Shown: in pieces, positions 51,439 to 60,458 of the stretch
Position numbering within the stretch: the stretch's first letter is position 1
Layout of the letters: every line of letters begins with the position of its first letter
NCBI GenBank assembly: GCA_040500365.1
Contig: CP148031.1
Coordinates: forward strand, 2,046,001-2,110,000
Length of the DNA: 64,000 bases
Source: Dehalobacter alkaniphilus
GTDB taxonomy: Bacteria; Bacillota; Desulfitobacteriia; Desulfitobacteriales; Syntrophobotulaceae
Direction: 5' to 3'
Translations under genes and position numbers: made by a program
Notes under the pieces: model-generated
The model's database searches: none
Seen by the model: the letters and a program-made list of their open reading frames with translations, nothing else
Told to the model about the DNA's origin: nothing

Positions 51439-51483
51439 GATAAGTATAAATATTTAGGTAGGAAATGATCAAAGTCGCCCTCT

Positions 51484-52059
51484 CTATTCGGAGCGAATAA
51501 GAATACTCAGACGAACTTCCGCTTCTCCGTTTACATAATCCAGTTCCTGAATCAAAAAAGGGACCTCCTTCTGAAGCTGAATTATATTCACCGCCCGGAG
51601 TATTTTTTTCAGTTCCCCTTCTCCGTTTACTTTGATCGTGGCTTGAAAGAAATCCCCTCTTTTCATTGACGGCTGGGTGATATCCATTGCCTTAACCGAA
51701 ACATTTTCGGATTTGAGGCAATGATTGATCTGTTCCAGCATATGCGGAAGATCGGCGCGATCCGGTATCAGCAGATTGTTCTTGGCCCCTTCTGCTAGAA
51801 TGTCCTGGCATTCCTGCCGGAGTAAGTTTTCTTTTGCACTGACGGTATCTAGTTGCCGAGTCAGCGGTCGCACTGCCAGGACCTGGACTGCGATGACGGC
51901 CAATAGAATGATACTCGCGCCCATGATCACAATTCTGCTTAAACTTAACTTATCTAAAAACCGCCACCTTGTAGCAGGCTCAGATAAGAAGTCTCTCTGA
52001 GATGAGATGTTTCTATCAGATAAAAAGTGCTTTAAAAATTGAAGGTATTTAAAAGACAC
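51484..52059 (-). CDS. pilO: PilO-like pilus assembly protein
   Basis: 191 residues: a short cytoplasmic start, one membrane helix at about 42-62, a coiled-coil-like segment (about 63-90) and a small C-terminal domain ('FFQATIKVNGEGELKKILRAVN') of the PilO/GspM fold. PilO is part of the inner-membrane alignment complex of type IV pili. The start is GTG 52059, with GAGG seven bases upstream. It is the last gene of the pilus operon; a second PilO-like gene is at 63562. Confidence 0.75.
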   Translation of the reverse strand: MSFKYLQFLKHFLSDRNISSQRDFLSEPATRWRFLDKLSLSRIVIMGASIILLAVIAVQVLAVRPLTRQLDTVSAKENLLRQECQDILAEGAKNNLLIPDRADLPHMLEQINHCLKSENVSVKAMDITQPSMKRGDFFQATIKVNGEGELKKILRAVNIIQLQKEVPFLIQELDYVNGEAEVRLSILIRSE

Positions 52060-52073
52060 ATCTTTACCTCACT

Positions 52074-53444
52074 TCAAATTTTTCTTTCTACACGCAAGCA
52101 GAACGAAATTGTTTTATCCCGATAATCATAATCGGTCAGGACTGGTTCCCTCCAGCCTTCTTCCGTCAAAACCCCGATTAAACTTGTGATACTAAGATTA
52201 TCGGAACAGTCCGCATATAGGTACAGCGTATTCTGCCGATAGCTCAGACGATTCAAACGTATACTGCTGTTAAGGCTGGCTAAGGACTTCTGAACCATTG
52301 TTAAATCCCCAAATGTATCGCTGCGGTTCCGTTCCCATTCCGACCAGATCTGATTTTTCCGTTCCGCGTTTAGTTCATCGACCTGTTCCTGCAGTGCCGT
52401 AATTTCTATCTGGTGCTCAGAAATATGATTGATTAGCGGATAGCAATAACAACCTATCCCGAAGACCATTCCAATAAAAATCATCAGGACCAGCAGGCAT
52501 GTTTTTATTTTGGCCGGCCGCAAAAAAATGCAGCCAAAATTGCAGTTTTTCTTTTCTTTCACTCTTTGCCTGCCAGCCAGCAGTGCCAGGTCATGAAAAT
52601 TCATAGAATGGCTATCTGCCGAAAAATCACTGGAATCAAATTCCTGATAAACGGATTCCAGCGTCCGAACACCCTCAGCCTCTCCTGAATCAATCAGGAT
52701 ATCTGCGATCCGGGCGGCTTTAGCGCTTCCATCCGTGACAACGATATTGAAAGGAATTGTGCAGTCTTTCAGCGCAGTATAAATCTGATATTTTGGAGTC
52801 TCCGGTTCACTGCCCGGGATCACCCTTATCACTTCCGGCAAGCCATTGCGATATTGGACAGCCTGGATATTTTGATTATCAAGTTTAAACAGGCAAAGAA
52901 TTCTTTTTTCTTTTAAAGGTGCCAGGATCCCGCCAAATGCCTGAACAGTATATTCGGCACCGCAAAGTTCATATCCCGTCTGCTGAAGACACCGGGCATA
53001 AAGCTCAAGCGTAGTTTTCCTTACGCCAATGGCGCTGATCCGAAGATATTCATCCTTCTTCTCGTCCAATACCACGTATTCATAACAAAGTTCGCTGATT
53101 GGAACCGGAACTTCCTGTTCAAGCCAGAAATGAACTGTTTTATCCCGATACGTCGGAACAACCCAAGGAATACAAAATTCCCTGATCAGCCCGTTCTTAA
53201 AAGGAAGCAACAGATAAACAGGGACTTTTCTCGAACATTTTCGTTGCCCGAATCGTCCCTGACAGTCTTTTTGACGATATTCATCCAGAACCATTTTAAG
53301 ATTTTCTTCGGCGTCACTGCCTTCGGACCCTGAAAAAGTCTCCAGGGGAAAGCTGGAGACGACAATCTCGGAACCCATGTTTCCAAGACGCTTCGAGCGA
53401 TAAAAAAATCTTATTTCTTGGGCATCAATCTCTAAAAAAAGCAT
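52074..53444 (-). CDS. PilM-PilN fusion pilus assembly protein
   Basis: 456 residues. Residues 1-300 look like the actin-like PilM/GspL cytoplasmic domain ('LEIDAQEIRFFYRSKRLG', 'FWLEQEVPVPISELCYEYVV', 'ISAIGVRKTTLELYARCLQQ'). One membrane helix follows at about 315-337, then a PilN/GspL-type coiled-coil ('LQEQVDELNAERKNQIWSEW') and a ferredoxin-like periplasmic domain. Usually PilM and PilN are separate proteins, so this is a natural fusion in the manner of GspL. It lies 14 bases before pilO and 18 after the pilin gene. Confidence 0.7.
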   Translation of the reverse strand: MLFLEIDAQEIRFFYRSKRLGNMGSEIVVSSFPLETFSGSEGSDAEENLKMVLDEYRQKDCQGRFGQRKCSRKVPVYLLLPFKNGLIREFCIPWVVPTYRDKTVHFWLEQEVPVPISELCYEYVVLDEKKDEYLRISAIGVRKTTLELYARCLQQTGYELCGAEYTVQAFGGILAPLKEKRILCLFKLDNQNIQAVQYRNGLPEVIRVIPGSEPETPKYQIYTALKDCTIPFNIVVTDGSAKAARIADILIDSGEAEGVRTLESVYQEFDSSDFSADSHSMNFHDLALLAGRQRVKEKKNCNFGCIFLRPAKIKTCLLVLMIFIGMVFGIGCYCYPLINHISEHQIEITALQEQVDELNAERKNQIWSEWERNRSDTFGDLTMVQKSLASLNSSIRLNRLSYRQNTLYLYADCSDNLSITSLIGVLTEEGWREPVLTDYDYRDKTISFCLRVERKI

Positions 53445-53462
53445 TTTTTCTCGGCCTGCCTT

Positions 53463-53918
53463 CTAAATAGACGACCATAAAGTACTGGCAAGACTTTCGT
53501 CAAAAACTTTAACTTCAGCCTGAGATCCATCCGAACTTAGATATACCATAATCAAATTTCCGGGGTCAGGAAAGGTATTTCCGGTAATTTCTGCAATACC
53601 AAAGCCCGTTTTCCCTGTCTCGGCCTTTTGCTGCGTCACCGTTGAATCAAGTCTGGCAATATAATCAGGGATAAGTCCTGAACCCGTGATCGTTCCGTTT
53701 GCAGCAGAAAGTTCATCAATCCTGAGATATATTCCATTGTCGACCTGATACCTGTCCAGCGCTGCTTTGACTTCACGTCCTGTTGTGATGTCGGCTTTCT
53801 CCCGAGCTGTTTCTGCATTCCCAACGAAACGCGGGATGACAATTGCGGCTAGGATGGCCAGAATAACGACCACCAGCATAACTTCCAGAAGGGTAAATCC
53901 TTTCTCATTTTTAACCAC
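53463..53918 (-). CDS. type IV prepilin (major pilin/GspG-like)
   Basis: 151 residues. The class III signal 'KNEKG/FTLLEVMLVVVILAI' has the prepilin peptidase site after Gly7 and Glu at mature position 5, followed by a 20-residue hydrophobic helix and a variable C-terminal domain. It starts at GTG 53918 with GGAGG nine bases upstream. Its position between PilC and PilMN and its intact processing site suggest the major pilin. No prepilin peptidase gene is in the window. Confidence 0.85.
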   Translation of the reverse strand: MVKNEKGFTLLEVMLVVVILAILAAIVIPRFVGNAETAREKADITTGREVKAALDRYQVDNGIYLRIDELSAANGTITGSGLIPDYIARLDSTVTQQKAETGKTGFGIAEITGNTFPDPGNLIMVYLSSDGSQAEVKVFDESLASTLWSSI

Positions 53919-54015
53919 TTAAGACTTCCTCCCTGTATTTTTTGACGTTTATTTTAATTTTCGCCTGTGATTTAATGGCATGTTCAATTTGTTTATCGTA
54001 TAAAAGAATATAAGC

Positions 54016-55179
54016 TTAATGGATCTGTGAGCTTATATCAAAGATCGGCAGGAGAACTCCGATAGCTACGAAACCGACCAGGCCCGCCATAAGAAACACT
54101 AGAGCAGGCTCTAAGAGCTTCGTATACTGCTCAATTCGCTCCTCCAGCTCTTTTTTGAACATCCGAGTCATATACGCAAGCATTTCACTGAGTTTGCCGG
54201 ATTCCTCCGCAACCTCCAGCATTTTTGCAACTTCAGGAGGAAACAGCTTACTCGTCATGATGACCGAGAACATTCTTCTTCCTTCGTTGACAGCAAAAAT
54301 TAATTGGGTTGTCAATTCCTGCATCAGATGATCCTTGAAAAGGTTTTTCACCAGGAGCAGTGATTCCTGCAGAGACAGCCCCGCGTCCAGCAATCTTCCC
54401 AGGACCGAACAAAATTGAATGAGCTGCCTAGTTCTGTTGATCTTACCGGTTCCAGGTATGATGAAGGAATGTCCCTTTTTATTCAGCAGCCACACCGTTA
54501 CGGCCAGAACAGGGATAACGGCTGTCAAATACGGGATACAACAACCCACATTAAACATTATTTTTGTTGCCAGCGGCAATTCCGTCTCAAACCCGCGGAA
54601 AAGGTTTTCATACATCGGCAGAATCATAAGGCTAAGGGTATAGATGATAAACAAAGATGCGACAAGAAGCAGAACCGGATAGAATAAAGCATTTTTGAAT
54701 TTCTTCTCAAAAAAATACGCGTCCTCCAGATAACCTGCGATATCGATCAACGCAGTCGGCAGAGTCCCGCTTCTTTCGCCGGCTTTGACCATCGTGGCAA
54801 ACAGGTGCCCCGGAGAGGGAATGATGCCCTGCAAACTGACATGCAGTTCGACGCCAGCCTGAAGAGAGCGGCTAACCTGCTTCCATTGATTTTTATCTAA
54901 ACCGGTTGTTTCTCTTTCCGCAATGACATCTAATACCGTAAGCAGAGGAATGCCTGCCTCGAGCATTGTTCCCAGCTTACGTGCTGTCCTCCCCCAAAAC
55001 AGTTTTCTATTTCCCGTCTTGTATCTGATCCACACCGAAGTGAATAATGCCCTGGTGATCTCCACGGGATATAAATGCTGTTCCCTTAGCCCGGAAACAA
55101 CTCTGCTTTGATCTTCCTCCGCCCAGTAGCCCTTCCGTATATTGCTATTTTGATCAACGGCTTTCCATTTCCAGAGCAA
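54016..55179 (-). CDS. pilC: type IV pilus inner-membrane platform protein PilC (GspF family)
   Basis: 387 residues. Two GspF domains are visible: 'TARKLGTMLEAGIPLLTVLD' and 'FCSVLGRLLDAGLSLQESLL'. The hydrophobic segments are near 170-190, 205-235 and 360-380, with the conserved 'LEVAEESGKLSEMLAYMTRM' and 'LEPALVFLMAGLVGFVAIGV'. The start is TTG 55179, seven bases after GAGGG; the TTG two codons earlier lies too close. It follows pilB by 25 bases. Confidence 0.9.
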   Translation of the reverse strand: MLWKWKAVDQNSNIRKGYWAEEDQSRVVSGLREQHLYPVEITRALFTSVWIRYKTGNRKLFWGRTARKLGTMLEAGIPLLTVLDVIAERETTGLDKNQWKQVSRSLQAGVELHVSLQGIIPSPGHLFATMVKAGERSGTLPTALIDIAGYLEDAYFFEKKFKNALFYPVLLLVASLFIIYTLSLMILPMYENLFRGFETELPLATKIMFNVGCCIPYLTAVIPVLAVTVWLLNKKGHSFIIPGTGKINRTRQLIQFCSVLGRLLDAGLSLQESLLLVKNLFKDHLMQELTTQLIFAVNEGRRMFSVIMTSKLFPPEVAKMLEVAEESGKLSEMLAYMTRMFKKELEERIEQYTKLLEPALVFLMAGLVGFVAIGVLLPIFDISSQIH

Positions 55180-55204
55180 TCGCAAACCCTCTTATTATCC
55201 TAAT

Positions 55205-56896
55205 CTATATTTCCGCCCACAGTCTCATGATTTCTTCCAGAGAAGTTATTCCGGCAGCGACTTTCCTAAGCGCATCTTCTTTCAGCGTAAGCATTCCAGA
55301 TTTTTTAGAGACCTTTTCAAGGCTGGCGGCACTGCCTTTTTGCAGAACTAGTTCCTTGATTTCCTGATTGTAGGGAAGATATTCATGAATCCCGATTCTG
55401 CCGTAATATCCGGTTCCATGGCACTTGGAACAGCCCGCCGGTTCATAAATAGCTGATACGGCTTCCCCGTGAAAAATTTGTTTTTCTTCAGCTAAAACCG
55501 GTTTTAATTTCCGGCAATTCAGACATAGTCTCCGGACAAGTCTCTGAGCCAGTACCCCGCAGACCGCCGAAGCTACCATATAGGCATCGATATCCATATC
55601 CAATAAACGGGAAAGCGCTTCTGCTGCAGTATTGGTATGAACGGTAGATAAAACAAGGTGCCCGGTCATTGCAGCCGCTGTTGCAATTTTGGCGGTTTCT
55701 CTGTCTCTTATTTCCCCTACCATAATAACATCCGGATCCTGACGAAGAATGGATCTCAGGCCACTTGCAAAGTCCAGGCCAATACCAGCATTGACCTGGG
55801 CCTGACTGACTCCCGGTAGCCGGTATTCGACAGGGTCTTCGATGGATACCATATTTATTGTTTCGGACTGCAGCTCCCGGATCAGGGCATATAATGTGGT
55901 GGTTTTGCCGCTCCCGGTCGGGCCGGAAATGAGGATCAGCCCATGCGGCTGGCGGATAAGCTTTCGAATTTGATATTCGACATCCTCCCGCATACCCAGT
56001 TCTTCCAGGGAGAGACGTGCGGTCTTTTCATCCAGAATCCTGGTCACGACTTTTTCTCCATAGACAGTCGGAAAAGTAGAAACTCTGACATCAATTTTCT
56101 TATCAGAAATGTCCAGCATGATTCTGCCATCCTGAGGGAGACGTCTTTGGGTTATATCCAGACCCGACATGACTTTCAAGCGGGCGGTAACACTTCTGGA
56201 CAGATCCTTTGGCAAGTTTTCCTTAACCATCAGCAGCCCGTCTATCCGAAATTTCACGCTGAATCCGGTTTCGATCGGTTCCCAGTGTATATCACTTGCT
56301 TTTTCGATAACAGCCTGTCGGAACAGCGAATCAACAAGGCTGACGACCGGCGTCTCCTGGGCATTGACATTTTCTTCAATCTTCCAGCTCACTGATTCGT
56401 TTGGATTTAGAACAGCATGTTCCCCAGTTGATCTTTCTAATGTAAAACATTCTCGGATCGCAATTTTGATTTCTTCAGCGGAAGCTAGGAGCGGATCAAC
56501 CTGATATCCGGTAAAAAGCATCACATCATCCAACGCGGTTCTATCTGTAGGATCCGCCATAGCGATGATGATTCTTTGATTCTGAGCCGCAATCGGAATC
56601 AGCGTATATTTCCGGGCCAGTTCTTCCGAAACCAATTTTGCTGCTGAAACATTGACAGGTCTCTCAGCAAGACTGATCATGTTAATTCCTGATATCCGGC
56701 TTTTAAATTCCAGGATTTCCTCTTCTGCCAAATACGCTGCAAGAAGTTCTTCAAGTTTTGCTCCCTGGTCAAGCAGGGCAAGCTGAGTAGCTATCTCATC
56801 GGCATTTGAAATAAGCGCCTTGTTCTCACGGGCATACACGTAAAGTTCTTTAAGCACAAAATCTTTCCAAAATCCTGGTTTGGACTGATCAATCAT
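55205..56896 (-). CDS. pilB: type IV pilus assembly ATPase PilB (GspE family)
   Basis: 563 residues. The N-terminal MshEN/GspE-N domain covers about 1-150. Walker A is 'LISGPTGSGKTTTLYALIRE' near 322, the Asp box 'MVSIEDPVEYRLPGVSQAQV' follows, and Walker B is 'LRQDPDVIMVGEIRDRETAK'. A tetracysteine metal motif (CLNC ... CSKC) lies near 470-500. It powers pilus extension. ATG 56896 overlaps the stop of the preceding gene by eight bases. No PilT retraction ATPase is in the window. Confidence 0.93.
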   Translation of the reverse strand: MIDQSKPGFWKDFVLKELYVYARENKALISNADEIATQLALLDQGAKLEELLAAYLAEEEILEFKSRISGINMISLAERPVNVSAAKLVSEELARKYTLIPIAAQNQRIIIAMADPTDRTALDDVMLFTGYQVDPLLASAEEIKIAIRECFTLERSTGEHAVLNPNESVSWKIEENVNAQETPVVSLVDSLFRQAVIEKASDIHWEPIETGFSVKFRIDGLLMVKENLPKDLSRSVTARLKVMSGLDITQRRLPQDGRIMLDISDKKIDVRVSTFPTVYGEKVVTRILDEKTARLSLEELGMREDVEYQIRKLIRQPHGLILISGPTGSGKTTTLYALIRELQSETINMVSIEDPVEYRLPGVSQAQVNAGIGLDFASGLRSILRQDPDVIMVGEIRDRETAKIATAAAMTGHLVLSTVHTNTAAEALSRLLDMDIDAYMVASAVCGVLAQRLVRRLCLNCRKLKPVLAEEKQIFHGEAVSAIYEPAGCSKCHGTGYYGRIGIHEYLPYNQEIKELVLQKGSAASLEKVSKKSGMLTLKEDALRKVAAGITSLEEIMRLWAEI

Positions 56897-57356
56897 AAAC
56901 GTACCTGTACCCGGTAAGGTCGTACTTCCCGTCTTCTCCCAACACAAGCTCCCCAACCCTGCACTGTTTCATATTCCCCATTGTTGCCCTGGATGTGATT
57001 TGAGTTACATCGTTGGCCCGTATGACTTCAATTTCAACAACCATTCCTTCCGAATCGTATTGAATGCTCCCCTGCCAGGAAGGATCATGAGCAAGAACTG
57101 CTTTGGCGTATTCAAGTCCGCTGTCAGCCATATAAGCAGTCTTGACTTTTTGGGCCTCGCAGACAACGATACGTTCCTGTGAGCTGATCAGAATAAAGGT
57201 CTGAACTCCTATCCAGGATAAAGAAAACGTAACAAGAAGTATCAGTAAAGATACATTACCGCTTTCCCGATTTATTCCGAAGAACTTCTTACGCGAACAG
57301 TTCTTTGCCAATAAACGGCTCTTTCCGCCTGCGCTGCTGTTAAAGAGATTTGCCAT
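56889..57356 (-). CDS. PilX-like pilus accessory protein
   Basis: 155 residues. A basic N-terminal 30 residues precede one hydrophobic helix ('GNVSLLILLVTFSLSWIGVQ'), then a domain with 'YMADSGLEYAKAVLAHD', a pattern typical of PilX-type minor pilin proteins. There is no classical prepilin Glu5 signal. GGGAGG precedes ATG 57356 by four to five bases. It overlaps the preceding minor pilin gene by 85 bases and pilB by eight. Confidence 0.6.
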   Translation of the reverse strand: MANLFNSSAGGKSRLLAKNCSRKKFFGINRESGNVSLLILLVTFSLSWIGVQTFILISSQERIVVCEAQKVKTAYMADSGLEYAKAVLAHDPSWQGSIQYDSEGMVVEIEVIRANDVTQITSRATMGNMKQCRVGELVLGEDGKYDLTGYRYVYD

Positions 57357-57769
57357 AATCCCTCCCTAACCCCAGTACAATGAAATTCACAAATCCTGCT
57401 TACTACCGGAATCGGAACACCAAGATGTTCACGGTACAAGTCCAAAACTCCGTTAAAGTCCTTGTCCGCAAGATAGTAGCTGTCCGTAATGATCTTACCG
57501 TCCTCAAGACAGTTGATACGTAATACTTTGCCTGCCCATGCTACACTTTCTGCCGTGGAAACAGCGGCGGTCAATACCTGACCTGCCCGGACAGCTGCAA
57601 AGGAAAGATCGGCATCTGCCATTAGCCCTTTAGCCATCCGATACTGGCTGATATACAATTGAAAAACCATTGCCGCAATGATTCCGGTAATGACCAGCGA
57701 AACGAGAACTTCTAACAGCGTAAACCCCTTGTCATTTTGCTGTACCGTTTTCTTTGTCAACCCAGTCAT
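57272..57769 (-). CDS. minor prepilin (PilW/GspJ-like)
   Basis: 165 residues. The prepilin signal 'NDKG/FTLLEVLVSLVITGI' cleaves after Gly15, followed by the hydrophobic helix and a ~130-residue globular part with 'LADKDFNGVLDLYREHLG'. It would be a pilus tip or priming subunit. GGAG lies six bases before ATG 57769. It heads the overlapping PilW-PilX-PilB group; a 131-bp AT-rich gap separates it from the previous prepilin gene. Confidence 0.75.
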   Translation of the reverse strand: MTGLTKKTVQQNDKGFTLLEVLVSLVITGIIAAMVFQLYISQYRMAKGLMADADLSFAAVRAGQVLTAAVSTAESVAWAGKVLRINCLEDGKIITDSYYLADKDFNGVLDLYREHLGVPIPVVSRICEFHCTGVREGLWQISLTAAQAERAVYWQRTVRVRSSSE

Positions 57770-57900
57770 ATGTTACTCCAACCAGCATAGTCAAACTCTT
57801 ATCTACTTTATTTCCATTAATTAACTTAATTACTATATTTCTACATATTTCTAAAACTTCCTGCCTGTTTTGTAAATAATTTACTTATTTTCCCAAATTA

Positions 57901-58278
57901 TTATTCTGCAATATAATGCAGATAGCTCAGTTTGTACTCTTTCTGATCCTCCAACTCAGTCCAACTGATTTTTACAGTAATTTTAAGCAGATTCGGAGAA
58001 TCCCATTCACAACAGACCATTCTGGTAAACAGGCCGGATTCATCGCGCGTGGTCCCGCTCAGATAACGATAAACGGCAGAAGGATCATCAAGCAGGACTG
58101 CCGTGATTTCCTCCACTGTCGAGCTGGCAAGATTGACTGCCTGCAGGGTATGATCAGTATGGCTATTCTTGATGTAAGCTGTATTAATCAATGCCAGCAT
58201 AACTGCAAATCCCAAACTAAAAATAAAGAGTCCTATTAAAACATCAAGCAATACAAAGCCTTTTTTCTTATCGTCCAT
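57901..58278 (-). CDS. minor prepilin (PilV/GspI-like)
   Basis: 125 residues. 'DDKKKG/FVLLDVLIGLFIFS' is a prepilin signal with Asp in place of the usual Glu at mature position 5, a known variant. The conserved 'NTAYIKNSHTDHTLQAVNLA' resembles PilV/GspI. ATG 58278 has GGGAGG nine bases upstream; the longer start at 58296 would cover that site. It is 31 bases after the GspG-like gene. Confidence 0.72.
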   Translation of the reverse strand: MDDKKKGFVLLDVLIGLFIFSLGFAVMLALINTAYIKNSHTDHTLQAVNLASSTVEEITAVLLDDPSAVYRYLSGTTRDESGLFTRMVCCEWDSPNLLKITVKISWTELEDQKEYKLSYLHYIAE

Positions 58279-58309
58279 TCCGGACCTACCTCCCAATACA
58301 ACGTTAACC

Positions 58310-58648
58310 TTAACGAATCACTGCTTTTCCATTGTCATCAAGCGCATAATGTTTGCTTGGATCAAACGGGCATGCCGGTATTTCCTCAAGATACGGTCCT
58401 TGCCAGTTTAAATCAGCAGAAGGGCAGGTAATCAGATCATTCAGACTTCCCGGATAGCTGCCCACGTCAAGACGGTATAGTCTTGCAGCACTTTCTATTT
58501 TGAGAACATTGACTTTGTGCACTTCCGATTCCGTACTGTTGATACTGCCGCTGTAACATGGCAGAATCATAGAGGCCAGGATACCCAACAAAGCGATGAC
58601 CAATAATACTTCCCATAAAGTAAAACCGTTCTTGCAAGCTTTTGGCAT
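58310..58648 (-). CDS. prepilin (GspG/ComGC-like pseudopilin)
   Basis: 112 residues. 'ACKNG/FTLWEVLLVIALLG' is the processing site with Glu5 retained. The C-terminal part 'CPSADLNWQGPYLEEIPACP' followed by 'DPSKHYALDDNGKAV' is the Ca-loop-like region of GspG pseudopilins. AAAGGA is before ATG 58648. It is the first gene of the operon running to pilO, about 180 bases after aroB, with a sigma-H-like promoter in the gap. Confidence 0.8.
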   Translation of the reverse strand: MPKACKNGFTLWEVLLVIALLGILASMILPCYSGSINSTESEVHKVNVLKIESAARLYRLDVGSYPGSLNDLITCPSADLNWQGPYLEEIPACPFDPSKHYALDDNGKAVIR

Positions 58649-58680
58649 AACGATTCCTTTCTTGTCTCTGATAAAACGAA

Positions 58681-58729
58681 AAAATATGTAAATTAATTAC
58701 ATATTTTCTACACAAATATTCTATTTCCT
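58681..58729 (-). promoter_or_regulatory. sigma-H-like promoter and palindrome upstream of the prepilin operon
   Basis: On the minus strand AGGAAAT (58729-58723), 14-base spacer, GAAAAT (58708-58703) has the same geometry as the putative sigma-H promoters of spoIIA and spo0A, but without a Spo0A box. A palindrome AAAATATGTAA / TTACATATTTT (58681-58707 region) overlaps the -10 and start site and may be an operator. Confidence 0.4.
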
Positions 58730-58828
58730 TTAAGATTAGTATTTTTTGGGAACAGCAAAAAGGTACTGCTGTAAATCTCAACTTACATTTTTTTGTTCTG
58801 CAATTTATATTACTAGTACTTATTTGAC

Positions 58829-59908
58829 CTAAATGATGACTTTTTCCCAGGCCCTGAGGATTTCTTCATCGTTACAGTCTGCAGCGATGACCGATCTCCC
58901 AATGCCGACCGGCAGAATTAGCACCTTATTGCCGGCTTTATTCTTCTTATCTGCAGACATGTGTCCAAGAAGTACTGCCCGGTCATGCGCTTTGGCCGTA
59001 GTGGGCAGATCCATTTTCATTAAGAGATTCAGGATTCTGTCAAGCTGTTTGTCGTTAACCAAACCTCTTTCTCTGGACAGATTGGCTGCGGCGGCAATCC
59101 CGATACTGACCCCTTCGCCGTGCATAACACCCTGATAGGCTTCCTCTGTCTCCAGAGCATGCCCGAAACTGTGTCCGAGGTTCAGAAGCATCCTGTTTCC
59201 CTTTTCTTTCTCATCCTCAGTGACAATCTTAACTTTGACAGCCAGAGACCGCAGGGACATTTCCTTGATGATCTTGTAGTCCAATCCTTTGATGGCTTCA
59301 GCATGTTCTTCGATGAATTCAAACAAATCCGGATCAGCGACAAGCGCGTGTTTAATGGTTTCGGCAAGCCCGTTCCGCATCTCTTTCCACGGAAGTGTCT
59401 GCAAGGTGTCAAAATCCGTCCAGACGGCCTGGGGGGCATAAAAAGACCCCAGGAGGTTTTTACCGGAAGGATGGTTCACCGCCACCTTGCCGCCAATACT
59501 CGAATCAATCTGGGACAGCAAGGTGGTCGGAATATGGATGTAACGCATTCCACGCATAAAAATACTTGCAAAAAATCCAGACAAATCCCCGATCACCCCT
59601 CCGCCGAGGGCCAGCACCACAGTGTCCCTGTCCGCTTTGAATTGCAGCGCCTGTTCCGTCAATTTACTGATCCTGTCCAGTGATTTCTCCTGTTCACCGT
59701 CAGGAACGGTAATCAAATCGGTCTTTAAGTCCTTCATTCCGTCCAAAAGTTTATCTGCATAGTATCCGGCCACAACATCATTCGTGATGAGAAGATAATG
59801 CCCGCTCGTGCCGTATGCTGTTTTCAAATGACCGCCAAGCTCGTCCAAAGTGGCTCCCAGTAACAGTGGGTAACCGTGTCCTCCACTGACATCTATTCTC
59901 TGTATCAT
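58829..59908 (-). CDS. aroB: 3-dehydroquinate synthase
   Basis: 359 residues, NAD- and metal-dependent. It converts DAHP to 3-dehydroquinate. 'VLALGGGVIGDLSGFFASIF' is the nucleotide loop, 'TTLLSQIDSSIGGKVAVNHP' the active-site signature, and 'LNLGHSFGHALETE' carries metal-binding His. ATG 59908 overlaps the aroK stop (ATGA). It is the last of the aroE-(prepilin)-aroK-aroB series. Confidence 0.95.
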   Translation of the reverse strand: MIQRIDVSGGHGYPLLLGATLDELGGHLKTAYGTSGHYLLITNDVVAGYYADKLLDGMKDLKTDLITVPDGEQEKSLDRISKLTEQALQFKADRDTVVLALGGGVIGDLSGFFASIFMRGMRYIHIPTTLLSQIDSSIGGKVAVNHPSGKNLLGSFYAPQAVWTDFDTLQTLPWKEMRNGLAETIKHALVADPDLFEFIEEHAEAIKGLDYKIIKEMSLRSLAVKVKIVTEDEKEKGNRMLLNLGHSFGHALETEEAYQGVMHGEGVSIGIAAAANLSRERGLVNDKQLDRILNLLMKMDLPTTAKAHDRAVLLGHMSADKKNKAGNKVLILPVGIGRSVIAADCNDEEILRAWEKVII

Positions 59909-60444
59909 GCTGTAATGTGTTCTCCTTTCAGCAATTCGAGGATCTCCGCCGCAACGGTTTGAACATCTTTATCCGATGTGTCAACCGTTATAGGCGCCTT
60001 TCTGTAAATCACTTCCCGGTCTCTCCAGAGCTTTTCTATTTGTTCCGGCTCGCTGCTGGAAAGAAGCGGCCGATCGTGATGTTCTTTTGCTCTCTGTAAA
60101 GCAATCTCCAATGGAACATATAGGTAAACCAACTTCCCAAGTCCGTGGAGAATATTCCAGTTTTCCGGATCTAAAACCGTTCCTCCGCCAGTGGCAATAA
60201 CTGTATCGGTAAATCCGGAAATCTTATGTACCAGCAGATTTTCTTCCGACCGGAACCTTGCTTCACCGTATTTTTGAAAAATTTCCGGGATTTTCAACCC
60301 TGTCATTCTTTCGATCTCACTGTCCGTATCCATAAATCCCCAGCGGAGTTCCCTGGCCAGAAGCTTGCCGACACTGCTTTTTCCAGCAGCCATAAAGCCG
60401 ATAAGTACAATATTTTGGGGTATCGAATTCAGGCTATCGGACAC
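59905..60444 (-). CDS. aroK: shikimate kinase
   Basis: 179 residues. The P-loop is 'LIGFMAAGKSSVGKLLAREL' at about residues 14-33, shikimate-binding Asp is in 'FMDTDSEIERMTG', 'VIATGGGTVLDPENW' is the conserved Gly triplet, and the lid Arg is in 'HDRPLL'. It starts at GTG 60444 with GAGGTG seven bases upstream. It lies 14 bases after the GspH-like prepilin gene. Confidence 0.94.
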   Translation of the reverse strand: MSDSLNSIPQNIVLIGFMAAGKSSVGKLLARELRWGFMDTDSEIERMTGLKIPEIFQKYGEARFRSEENLLVHKISGFTDTVIATGGGTVLDPENWNILHGLGKLVYLYVPLEIALQRAKEHHDRPLLSSSEPEQIEKLWRDREVIYRKAPITVDTSDKDVQTVAAEILELLKGEHITA

Positions 60445-60458
60445 GAAATTTCACCTCT

